From an uncultured Porphyromonadaceae bacterium (GTDB lineage Bacteria > Bacteroidota > Bacteroidia > Bacteroidales > Muribaculaceae), in assembly GCA_900550025.1 (NCBI GenBank), contig URQP01000006.1:1-42469 (forward strand): 42,469 nucleotides of DNA, given 5' to 3'. Of the stretch, positions 7,198-17,400 are shown one piece after another. Within the stretch, counting starts at the first letter, position 1. Each line of letters begins with the position of its first letter. The notes beneath the pieces are model-generated. The model was not told where the DNA came from. It ran no database searches and saw only the letters and a list, made by a program, of their open reading frames with translations. The translations under genes were made by a program, and so were the position numbers.

Positions 7198-9312
7198 TTA
7201 TTCTTTTAAGCTTAAGCCGAGATTTGACAAAATGAAAGAGTATATATCCACGTATTCGTCGATTACTTTTGCCGTTGGCTTACCGCCGCCATGTCCTGCC
7301 TTGCTGTCTATTCTGATGAATTTAGGACGGTCGCCGGTATTTGATGCTTGCAGCATAGCGGCGTATTTAAACGAATGAGCCGGTACTACGCGGTCATCGT
7401 GGTCTGCGGTTGTCACAAGGATAGCGGGATAATGCGTACCGTCATTCTTTATGTTGTGGAGTGGTGAGTAGGATTTCAAATATTCAAACATCTCTTTGCT
7501 GTCTTCACTTGTGCCATAATCCGGAGCCCAGTTCCATCCGATAGTGAATTTGTGGTAGCGCAACATATCCATTACCCCAACTCTCGGTATTGCCACGCTG
7601 AACAAGTCAGGACGCTGGTTGACGCATGCCCCGATAAGCAGACCGCCGTTAGAGCCTCCTTCGGCAACAAGCATATCGCTATTTGTGTAGTTTTCTTTTA
7701 TAAGATATTCCGCAGCGGAAATAAAATCATCGAATACATTTTGCTTTTGCATTTTTGTGCCGGCAAGATGCCACTTTTCGCCATATTCGTTTCCGCCGCG
7801 CATATTCACTTGCGCATAGATGAAGCCGTTTTCAAGCAGGAACATGCGGTTGGCGCTGAAACTGGGGTAGAGCGTTATGTTGAATCCCCCATATCCATAA
7901 ATATAAGCCGGATTTTTACCATTTCGTTCCATCCCTTTCTTGTAAGTCAGAGTCATGGGCACTTGTGTACCGTCCTTGCTTGTCACGAATACTTGTTCGG
8001 TAACGTAGTCTTCCGGATTGAATGATACCGACGGCTGTCTGTATATTGATGATTTGTTAGTTTCCATATCATATTTATATATGGCCGTCGGATAGGTGAA
8101 CGAACTGAAAGCATAGTATGTTTCTTTGCTGTCCGGTTTTCCTGAGAAAGCCACTGTCCCGATTGTCGGAAGTTTCACCTCATGGATTTGTTTGCCTGAT
8201 AAGTCATGGATGTAGGCATGGTTGGATGCGTCTTTGTCATAGACAGCTATCAGTTTCCCGCCAATGAGCGATACGGACGAAAGCACATCCTTCTTTTCAG
8301 GTAAAATATCTTTCCAATTTTCAATGTATGGATTGTTCAAATCAGTTGCTACCAACCGGTTGTTAGGTGCGTTCAGATTTGTGAGTATATAGAGTTTGCC
8401 ATTGAAAATTTCTATTGGCGATATTGAAAAGTCCTGCGAATCAGAGATACATACGAATCTTGATTCGGGATTACTTAAATCTTTTATGTATAACCCATTG
8501 CCATTCCCGGCACCGCTTTCAAACATAAACAAGATGTTGTTGCGCTCGTCGGTTGCTGCTGTATAAAAGCGCAATGGATATTGCGGGTTTTCGTAGATAA
8601 GCTGGTCGGAACTTTGAGGAGTCCCTATTTTGTGATAAAAAATCTTGTGATTCTCGTTTTTCCCGGAATATTCATTGCCTTTCGGCGCATCGTATGCGCT
8701 ATAGAAAAAACCGTCCTTATACCATGCCGCTCCTGTGAATTTTGCCCATTTGATATGGTCTGGAAGCAATTTCTTTGTAGCAGTTTCCATCACGTAAATC
8801 TCTACCCAGTCGGAACCGCTTCGGGAGATTGTATATGCAAGATATTTGCCGTCTTCGGATAGGCTGGAGGAATTAAGAGCGACAGTGCCGTCGGAGGATA
8901 GTGCGTTCGGGTCGAGCAGCACTTCTCCTTTATCGTCCGGGCTGTCTGCTTTGTAGATTACGCTTTGGTTTTGTAATCCGCTGTTATATTGATAATAATA
9001 GTGGCCATTTTTTATAGTCGGGCAACCATATTTTTCATAGTTCATCAGACTTGACAGTCTTGTGCGTATTTCATCGCGGTAAGGCAAGCTGTTAAGATAT
9101 GCAGATGTCGTTTTTCTTTGTGCTGCTACCCATGCGGTCGTTTCGGCCGACGTATCGTTTTCAAGCCAACGGTATGGATCCGCCACATCAGTCCCGAAAT
9201 AATGGTCGACAACATTATCTTTCCTTGTCTCCGGATATTGGTATTTGTTGCCGGTTGCATTTGCCGACAGGCATACAATTGTACTGCACATTAAGAACAA
9301 TTTAGTTTTCAT
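7198..9312 (-). CDS. Prolyl oligopeptidase, S9A family, secreted
   Basis: A 704-residue serine peptidase that cuts short peptides after proline. The N-terminus MKTKLFLMCSTIVCLSANA is a signal peptide, so it acts in the periplasm or beyond. A beta-propeller covers roughly residues 80-430 and an alpha/beta hydrolase domain follows. The catalytic triad is visible: Ser554 in EGGSNGGLL, Asp639 in ADHDDRVVP and His674 in KAGHGGGKP. The frame is open for 52 more codons upstream to 9468, but that stretch overlaps the divergent promoter region and would bury the signal peptide, so I start at 9312. There is no T9SS sorting domain. Confidence 0.94.
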   Translation of the reverse strand: MKTKLFLMCSTIVCLSANATGNKYQYPETRKDNVVDHYFGTDVADPYRWLENDTSAETTAWVAAQRKTTSAYLNSLPYRDEIRTRLSSLMNYEKYGCPTIKNGHYYYQYNSGLQNQSVIYKADSPDDKGEVLLDPNALSSDGTVALNSSSLSEDGKYLAYTISRSGSDWVEIYVMETATKKLLPDHIKWAKFTGAAWYKDGFFYSAYDAPKGNEYSGKNENHKIFYHKIGTPQSSDQLIYENPQYPLRFYTAATDERNNILFMFESGAGNGNGLYIKDLSNPESRFVCISDSQDFSISPIEIFNGKLYILTNLNAPNNRLVATDLNNPYIENWKDILPEKKDVLSSVSLIGGKLIAVYDKDASNHAYIHDLSGKQIHEVKLPTIGTVAFSGKPDSKETYYAFSSFTYPTAIYKYDMETNKSSIYRQPSVSFNPEDYVTEQVFVTSKDGTQVPMTLTYKKGMERNGKNPAYIYGYGGFNITLYPSFSANRMFLLENGFIYAQVNMRGGNEYGEKWHLAGTKMQKQNVFDDFISAAEYLIKENYTNSDMLVAEGGSNGGLLIGACVNQRPDLFSVAIPRVGVMDMLRYHKFTIGWNWAPDYGTSEDSKEMFEYLKSYSPLHNIKNDGTHYPAILVTTADHDDRVVPAHSFKYAAMLQASNTGDRPKFIRIDSKAGHGGGKPTAKVIDEYVDIYSFILSNLGLSLKE

Positions 9313-9329
9313 TATGAATGTTTTTGATG

Positions 9330-9337
9330 CAAAAATA
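9330..9337 (-). promoter_or_regulatory. -7 promoter box for the prolyl oligopeptidase gene
   Basis: The - strand reads TATTTTTG, matching TAnnTTTG, 17 bases before the signal-peptide ATG at 9312. This supports the short start over the upstream in-frame extension. No convincing -33 element is seen. Confidence 0.5.
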
Positions 9338-9381
9338 CGGATAATGTATAAAGAATAGATAAGATTCGGCTTAAATTTATG

Positions 9382-9389
9382 TAATTTTG
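9382..9389 (+). promoter_or_regulatory. -7 promoter box for the DHA2 transporter gene
   Basis: TAATTTTG matches TAnnTTTG exactly and lies 35 bases before the ATG at 9425. A GTG at 9407 would leave almost no leader. The -33 element is not clear. Confidence 0.5.
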
Positions 9390-9424
9390 CATACGGTTTT
9401 AGATTTGTGTCTTTCCTTGAGGGT

Positions 9425-10789
9425 ATGGGTAATTTAATTAAAAAATATTTTCCTGTAGTAAGTGTCATTATTGTAATAATAATGTCGGTTCTTGACGGAA
9501 CATTGATGAATGTGGCATTACCGTCGTTGACAAAAGAGTTTGATGTTGAGCCTAATACGGCAATTTGGTTGATAAACTCATATCAGATGGTGATAATGAT
9601 GTTCTTGTTGGTGTTTGCGACTTTTGGTGACATAATCGGATACCGTAAGATTTTTCTTTCAGGCGTTGTGGTTTTTACTGTCGCGTCAGCATTATGCGCT
9701 TTATCCCAGAATTTCGCGATGTTGGTGTGTTCCAGAATATTGCAAGGTTTGGGGGCTGCGTGCGTGATGAGTGTCAATACTGCATTGGTGAGATTGATTT
9801 ATCCGCCGGAAGTGTTGGGTAGGGGAATGAGCATTAATGCGATGGCTGTGGCGGTAAGTTCTGCGGCAGGCCCTTCTATTGCCGGATTGATTTTGTCCAC
9901 ATTGAGTTGGCATTGGCTGTTTGCGATAAATATTCCGTTAGGAATCATTTCATTTTGGATTGGTTATAGAATGTTGCCACGAAGCTCCAATGCTAAAAAA
10001 AGAACAGTCGGATTTTTGGATTGTATCGGAAATGTGCTGACTTTCGGATTGATGATTTATGCGTTGGAAGGATTTGCCCACCACGAGAGCCGTGCGATAG
10101 TCTCGATTGCTTTTGTCGCGTTTCTTGTGATAGGGTATTTTTATCTGCGCAGCCAGTTGAACACATCTGCACCCTTGTTGCCTGTTGATTTGCTTAAGAT
10201 TCCTATATTTGCAAGGTCGATTATGACATCTGTGTCGTCTTTTATGGCTCAGATGCTTGCTATGGTTTCGTTGCCGTTTTTCTTTCAGGATGCAATGCAT
10301 TTCACGCCGGTAGAGATAGGGGTGCTGCTTACACCTTGGCCTATCGCTACAATGGTAACGGCTCCGTTGGCAGGACGTCTTGTCGAACGTTATCATCCCG
10401 GAATTCTTGGCGCTGTGGGCATGTGTGTGTTTTCGGTTGGATTGTTTTCGCTGTATTTTTTATCCGAAGATTCAACCATTGTCGATATATTTTGGCGGGT
10501 CATGATTTGTGGTGCGGGATTCGGGCTGTTTCAGACGCCTAATAATCTTACAATAATGTCATCCGCTCCGATGGAGAGAAGCGGAGGGGCAAGCGGTATG
10601 TTGGGCATGGCGAGACTTTGTGGACAGACGGTTGGTACTACTGCTGTCGCCATTGTGTTTGCAATAATACCCCATACAGATGGGGCAAGACTGTGTTTGC
10701 TGCTTGCGGCGTTGATGGCGCTGGTTGCAGGGACTGCAAGTATCTCCCGTGTCACTCAGAAATTTGTCAATCCACGCAATCGTAGTTAA
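9425..10789 (+). CDS. DHA2-type MFS drug efflux transporter
   Basis: A 454-residue inner membrane protein with about 12-14 hydrophobic segments, of the drug:H+ antiporter-2 (EmrB/QacA) type. Family signatures include [17 protein letters not shown] in the first helix, the motif A-like loop [11 protein letters not shown] after helix 2, [19 protein letters not shown] in helix 4, and the motif C-like [11 protein letters not shown] in helix 5. I use the ATG at 9425; a GTG at 9407 adds six residues but lies very close to the promoter. The gene is divergent from the prolyl oligopeptidase. No EmrA-like fusion protein gene is next to it, so substrate and partners are unknown. Confidence 0.9.
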   Translation: MGNLIKKYFPVVSVIIVIIMSVLDGTLMNVALPSLTKEFDVEPNTAIWLINSYQMVIMMFLLVFATFGDIIGYRKIFLSGVVVFTVASALCALSQNFAMLVCSRILQGLGAACVMSVNTALVRLIYPPEVLGRGMSINAMAVAVSSAAGPSIAGLILSTLSWHWLFAINIPLGIISFWIGYRMLPRSSNAKKRTVGFLDCIGNVLTFGLMIYALEGFAHHESRAIVSIAFVAFLVIGYFYLRSQLNTSAPLLPVDLLKIPIFARSIMTSVSSFMAQMLAMVSLPFFFQDAMHFTPVEIGVLLTPWPIATMVTAPLAGRLVERYHPGILGAVGMCVFSVGLFSLYFLSEDSTIVDIFWRVMICGAGFGLFQTPNNLTIMSSAPMERSGGASGMLGMARLCGQTVGTTAVAIVFAIIPHTDGARLCLLLAALMALVAGTASISRVTQKFVNPRNRS

Positions 10790-10807
10790 TAATACCAAGC
10801 AGCATAT

Positions 10808-10836
10808 TTTGTGTTACGGAATTTTGCGTAAATTTG
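10808..10836 (+). promoter_or_regulatory. Promoter of the ruvA-sprA operon
   Basis: A TTTG at 10808-10811 is followed after 17 bases by TAAATTTG at 10829-10836, an exact TAnnTTTG box. The ruvA ATG begins 21 bases later. The in-frame TTG at 10834 is part of this box and so is not a start codon. Confidence 0.65.
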
Positions 10837-10857
10837 CGAATCAATATAAATAGGACT

Positions 10858-11439
10858 ATGCTGGAATATGTAAAAGGTGAGATAGCGGAAATCACACCCG
10901 CTTATGCGGTTGTGGATTGTAACGGTGTAGGCTATCTGCTCAATATATCGCTCAATACTTATACTTCACTTCAAAGCCAACGTATTGCAAAGGTGTTTGT
11001 CTATGAGGCAATCAGGGAGGACGCTTATGTTCTGTACGGCTTTTGCGATAAATTGGAACGGGATATGTTTACACTTCTTGTTTCCGTTTCAGGTGTAGGC
11101 CCTAATACGGCGCGGATGATTCTTTCGTCATTGTCGCCCGATGATTTGCAGGCTGTCATCTCTTCTGGTAATGTCAACCAGTTGAAATTGGTGAAAGGTA
11201 TAGGCGCAAAAACGGCGCAACGGATAATTGTGGATCTTAAAGATAAAATAAAATCAGGTAACAATACGTTATTAGTACAATTGGAAAATAGTTCTGAAAC
11301 TTTCGACGAGGCAGTTGCGGCACTTGTAATGCTTGGATTTCCACGTCCTGCTGTGCAGAAAGCGGTAGGCAATCTGCTTAAAGATGAGCCTCTTATGAAA
11401 GTGGAGGATGCCATCAAAATGGCACTGAAAATATTGTAG
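10858..11439 (+). CDS. ruvA: Holliday junction branch migration protein RuvA
   Basis: RuvA binds four-way DNA junctions and loads the RuvB helicase. The 193-residue product has the N-terminal OB domain ([20 protein letters not shown]), two helix-hairpin-helix elements ([17 protein letters not shown] and [20 protein letters not shown]) and the small C-terminal RuvB-contact domain, including the segment [12 protein letters not shown]. The ATG at 10858 gives the standard N-terminus and lies downstream of a good promoter. sprA starts 5 bases after the stop, so ruvA appears to lead a T9SS operon. Confidence 0.95.
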   Translation: MLEYVKGEIAEITPAYAVVDCNGVGYLLNISLNTYTSLQSQRIAKVFVYEAIREDAYVLYGFCDKLERDMFTLLVSVSGVGPNTARMILSSLSPDDLQAVISSGNVNQLKLVKGIGAKTAQRIIVDLKDKIKSGNNTLLVQLENSSETFDEAVAALVMLGFPRPAVQKAVGNLLKDEPLMKVEDAIKMALKIL

Positions 11440-11444
11440 CCTGA

Positions 11445-14400
11445 ATGTATTGTAAAGGTCGTCTGAAATATGTTTTGCCGTTTGTGGCAGGGGTGGTGTT
11501 TTGCTTCTTCTGCGGCTTTTTCAGCTATGCGCAGTATAAAAAGCCGGAAGTAGCGCCTCCTCCGTCGGTTTTTACGGGTAAAAGTGCGGAAACAGGAGAT
11601 ACCTCAGCCACGCATTTTGAAGTAAAGCCGACCATCACACCCGGTTATGATGAATTGCTTGGTAACAATAAGCCTGCGGTCGATTTAAGGGATCCGTCAA
11701 ATATCACGACGGAAGCTGTATATGACAATGAAACAAATTGTTACATTATCCATACGAAAATTGGTGACCGTGAAATAAGCACTCCGTTCATTCTTTCAGC
11801 AGATGACTATAATAATATGGAGCTGCGGAAGTCGATGATGGAATATTACCGTCAGAAGAATGCGGAACTTTATGAGAATAAAGGCAAGGAAAAATTCAAT
11901 ATCTTTGATATGAAGTTTTCTCTCGGTCCGCTTGAAAAAGTGTTCGGACCGGGTGGCGTGCAACTGAAGACGCAAGGGTCTGTGCAGGTGCAGATGGGAA
12001 TAAAGTCGAACAAAACCGATAATCCGGCATTGCCCGCAAGCGCGCGTCGTAAGACATATTTTGATTTTGACCAGAAAATACAGGCAACCATAGATGCGTC
12101 GGTAGGTGATAAGTTGAAATTCAATATGTCGTATAATACAGACGCCACTTTTGATTTTGATTCACAAAATCTGAAGTTGCAGTATGAGGGGAAAGAAGAT
12201 GAAATCATTAAAAGTATAGAGGCTGGTAATGTCTCGATGACTACAGGCTCATCACTGATAAAGGGAAGCACGGCTTTGTTCGGTTTGAAAACTAAATTAC
12301 AGTTTGGAAAACTGACAGTCACTGCGTTAGTGTCACAACAAAATTCAGAGTCGCAGACTGTCAATACGAAAGGTGGCGCCCAGACGACTTCCTTCTCCAT
12401 TAATGCAGACGATTATGACAAGAACAGGCATTTTTTCTTAAGCCATTATTTCCGTGACCATTATGATGAGTTCGCGTCGAAATTGCCTTATGTCTCGTCA
12501 GGTATCAGTATTACCCGTATTGAAGTTTGGATTACTAATCAGCGCGGTACGTATGATGAAGCCCGCAACATTGTCGGTTTTATGGATATTGGTGAAAACC
12601 ACATCCTCTCGAATACGCATTGGATTACCGATTTGTCGACTGATGTGCCGAGCAATAATTCTAACAACCTGCTTTCGGAAATAAAAAACAATTATCCTGA
12701 CGCGCGCTATATAAGTCAGGTATCTCAGGTGCTTGACCCTCTTTCTGCTTATGGTATTGAAGGAGGACGCGATTACGAGAAAATCGAGAGCGCGCGGTTG
12801 CTTTCTTCTTCTGAATACCGCCTGAATGCTTCTTTGGGCTACATTTCGCTTAATTCGGCTTTAAATGCAGATGAAGTGCTTGCTGTGGCCTATGAATATA
12901 CTTATCAAGGCCGTGTATATCAGGTAGGTGAATTTTCTAATGACGTGTCCGACACTCAGCAGTCGTTATATCTGAAATTGCTTAAAGGCTCGACCGTCTC
13001 TCCTAAATTCGCCAATTGGGATTTGATGATGAAGAATGTGTATTCGCTTGGCGCATATCAGGTTCAGAAACAAAATTTCAAGTTAAACATCAAGTATCTC
13101 AACGATACAACGGGTACATCGGTGCAATATCTTCCGGTTGACCCTATACGGAGTACACCATTGCTGCGTGTGATGAATCTTGACCGCCTTGATTCTAATG
13201 AGGAAACAAATCCTGATGGTTTCTATGACTTTATAGAAGGTTATACCGTTATTTCGTCACAAGGGAAAATTATATTTCCGGTTGTAGAACCGTTCGGCTC
13301 GCATCTTGAAAGTAAGATTACCAATAAAGAGGAAGCCAAAAAATATGTGTATCACGAACTTTATGATTCGACACAAACTGTAGCCAAACAGTTTCAGGAT
13401 AAGAATAAATTTGTGATGGAAGGCGAATATCAGGCTTCTTCCGGCTCTCAAATACGATTAAACGCGATGAATGTCCCGCGAGGCTCGGTTGTTGTCACCG
13501 CGGGGGGCGTAACACTTACGGAAAATAGCGATTATACTGTCGACTACAATATGGGTATTGTGACCATATTGAACCAGAGCATTATAGATTCGGGAACGAA
13601 TGTCAGCGTATCGTTGGAAAATCAGTCATTATTCAGCATGCAACGGAAGACTTTGTTGGGGCTTGACTTGAATTATGCGTTCAACAAGGATTTCAATGTC
13701 GGGGCTACAGTGATGCATTTTTCAGAAAAGCCTATTACTGAAAAAGTCAATGTCGGTGACGAGCTTATTAATAATACCATTTGGGGACTTAATTTTTCGT
13801 ATAATAAAGAATTTATGTGGCTCACGAATCTTGTAAATAAGATTCCTACAGTCAATGCCACCGCACCGTCGACAATAAGCATGCAGGGGGAATTTGCCCA
13901 ACTAATACCGCACAAGAAAGAGACGGGTTCAAATTCTGGCAGTTCGTATCTGGATGATTTTGAGTCATCGCAAAATACCATAGATATCCGTTCTCCTTAT
14001 TCGTGGTTCCTTGCTTCTACGCCGTACGATCCTTCAGCCGACGCATTGTTCCCGGAAGCGGCTTTGTCGAACAATATCGACTATGGAAAGAACAGGGCGC
14101 TGCTGTCATGGTATTATGTTGACCGTATGTTCACGCAACGTAATTCCTCGCTTTGTCCAGCTTATATAAGAAACGATTTGGAACAGTTGTCGAGTCCTTA
14201 TGTCAGGGAAGTGACTACGCGCGAGATTTGGCCTAACCGTGAGTTGAACTATGGGGAGGCTTCGGCTATACAGACTTTGAACCTGTCGTTTTATCCTGAA
14301 GAAAGAGGCCCTTATAATTTGGATGCAGAAAACATTGACGAGAATTTTAATCTCTTGAATCCTGAAAAACGCTGGGGCGGAATAATGCGGAAATTGGATA

Positions 14401-17400
14401 ATACGGATTTTGAGACATCCAATATAGAATACATACAATTTTGGATGATGGACCCATATTCTGTCGAAGGCGACGATAATCCGGGCGGAGATCTTTATTT
14501 CAACCTTGGAGAGGTGAGTGAAGATATATTGAAGGATGGTTTTAAGTCTTATGAGAATGGTTTGCCTATTGATGGCAGTGCAGGGTCGATGCGGGAAACT
14601 GTATGGGGGCGTGTGCCTACAGAAACTTCTCTTACATATGCGTTCGACAACACGGCAGGAGCCCGCGTCAATCAGGATGTAGGACTTGACGGACTTATTA
14701 ATGACGATGAGTATGTGTTTTCTTCATATCGTGATTATATCGAGAAATTGCGGTTGAAATTGTCGCCTACAACAATAGCGGCTCTTGAGGATGACCAGTT
14801 CTCCCCATTCAATGACCCGGCCGGCGATAATTACCATTATTACCGTGGCTATGATTACGATGAGCAGCAGGCATCCATATTGGAACGTTATAAGCATTAT
14901 AACGGAATGGAAGGCAATTCGTTAGGGGAGGACGATAATCGTGACGGATTGTACCAGTCCTCAAGGAGTGTCCCCGACGTAGAGGATATAAATCAAGACA
15001 ACACGCTGAATGAATATGAACGTTATTACCAATATCATATTTCTTTGAGGAAAAGCGACCTTGTTGTCGGCCAAAATTATATAACAGACAAGCAGACATC
15101 TACTGTAACGCTGCGTAACGGGCAGACCTCGGATGTGACATGGTATCAATTCAAGATTCCATTGAAAGATTATGAGAAAGTTGTAGGTTCTATCTCGGAT
15201 TTCTCTACGATACGTTTCATACGTATGTTTATGACCGGATTCCGCCAGACTACTCATTTGCGCTTTGCTACGCTTGAATTAGTGCGTGGAGATTGGCGCG
15301 TATATGATTATAATCTCAATTCCCGGGCAGATACTCCGGCAGAAGGGCAGCTTGATATGTCAGTTGTAAATATTGAGGAGAATTCAGGCCGCCAGCCGGT
15401 CAACTATGTGTTGCCTCCGGGGGTGAACCGTATTGTCGATCCGGGACAGTCGCAAATCACGCAGCTTAACGAGCAGTCGCTTTCTTTGAAACTAACGGAT
15501 TTGAAAGCCGGTGATGCCCGGGCGGTGTATAAGAATACGACTTTGGACTTACGTCTGTATAAGCGGTTGCAAATGTTCAGCCATGCGGAACGGTTGATTG
15601 ATGATATCAATGGAGAGCTTGTAGATGGCGATTTGTCGGTGTTCCTCCGTTTGGGTACTGACATAAAAAATAATTATTACGAGTATGAAGTGCCGTTGAA
15701 ACTGACACCACATAATGAAAATGGCACACTATATAATACGTATAGCACGACAGACCAGTACATAGTATGGCCGCAAGAAAATTTTATGGACATCAACCTT
15801 GATGTATTTACCGATTTGAAGAAAGCCAGAAATGTAGCCAAGAATGAAGAGGGCAGCAGTGTGAATTATACGACAGTGTATTCAGATTACGACCCGGAAC
15901 ATCAGGGTAATAAAGTCAGTGTGATAGGTAATCCGTCATTGAGCGATGTGAGAGTTGTGATGATAGGTGTTCGTAATAATTCCAGCAGGGGAAAAAGCGG
16001 GGAAGTCTGGGTGAACGAAATGAAGGTGACTGACTTCAATGAAGATGGAGGTTGGGCGGCAAAGGCTAATATCAATCTTGGGGTAAGTGATATCGCTACT
16101 GTGAACTTTGGCGGTCATATCGAGACTGTCGGTTTCGGAGGAGTAGACCAAAGCCTTGCAAACCGCCGGTTGGACGACTATAAGCAATACAATGTGGCGA
16201 CACAGGTGGATTTCGGGCGGTTCCTTCCTGAAAAAGTGAAACTGAAAGCTCCTGTATATTATTCTGTCACGAAAGAAAAAATATCGCCTAAATATAATCC
16301 TTTGGATCAGGACATATTGTTGAAAGACGCTCTTGACAACGCCGCTACCGAGCAAGAGCGAGATTCAATAAAGAATTATGCGATAGAGCAATCTACTGTC
16401 AAAAGTTTCAGTGTGTCTGGATTGAATTTCGGTGTCACCGGCAAGAACCCGATGCCTTGGGATCCTGCTAATTTTACCTTGAATGTCTCTTTCAATAAGC
16501 AGGAGAATATTTCACCGACAATTGAATACGAGCGTATCAATGATTACCGGGGAAGTTTCCAGTACAGTTATTCTCCGTATTTCAAACCATTCAAACCGTT
16601 TTCTTCTTTAAAAAGCAAATCTAAAAATGTGAAATTCTTGAAAGATTGGGAATTCAACTATTTGCCTACGTCAATAAATTTCTTGACTAATATGTCGCGC
16701 TATTATTATGAAATGCAATCGCGTAACGAGGCGGATGTAGATGTCGATATTCCTGTTTCTGTCAGTAAGAATTTTTATTGGGACCGTCAGTTCGCTCTGA
16801 ACTGGAATATAACCAAATCGTTGTCGCTGTCGTTCAATTCAAATACGATGGCGCGCATAGAGGAAGCTATGGGGGCTGTAAACAAAAAACTGTTTCCTGA
16901 CAAGTATAAGGAATGGAGAGATACGGTAATGAACAGCATCAAAGGTTTCGGTACTCCGTGGAACTACGACCAGACTTTTACGGCCACATATAAGGCTCCT
17001 TTCAATAAAATACCATTCCTTGATTTCCTGAATGCCAATGCCAGCTATAATGCCACATACCAGTGGGACCGCGGGGCGGAAGTTGAAGGGGAGACTGTCG
17101 GAAACTCGATAGCCAATAATGGAGTGTGGAACGTGGATGGCAAATTTAATTTCGAGACACTTTACAATAAAAGCAAATATTTGAAAGAAGTAAACAAGCG
17201 TTTTGCTTCTAATGCGCGGAAATCGGCACCGAAGAAACCGAAAAAGTTTCAGCGCACTTATCAGCTGAAGGACACGTTGATTGATGTAAGGCATAATCTT
17301 AGAACTAAAAAACTGATAATCAAAGCCACCACTTTGCAGGGAAAGCCTTTCCCGCTGAAGACAAAAATTGTTGATGACAATAATATCCAAATCCTTACGA

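Noticed and set aside
9407..9424. GTG start six codons upstream of the MFS transporter ATG.
   Set aside because: It lies only 17 bases from the -7 box, and the ATG at 9425 gives a normal leader and N-terminus. It is not excluded completely.
9313..9468. 52-codon N-terminal extension of the prolyl oligopeptidase.
   Set aside because: It contains the -7 boxes for both divergent genes and would place the signal peptide inside the protein.
10834..10857. TTG start extending RuvA by eight residues.
   Set aside because: The TTG is part of the TAAATTTG promoter box, and the ATG at 10858 gives the family's normal N-terminus.
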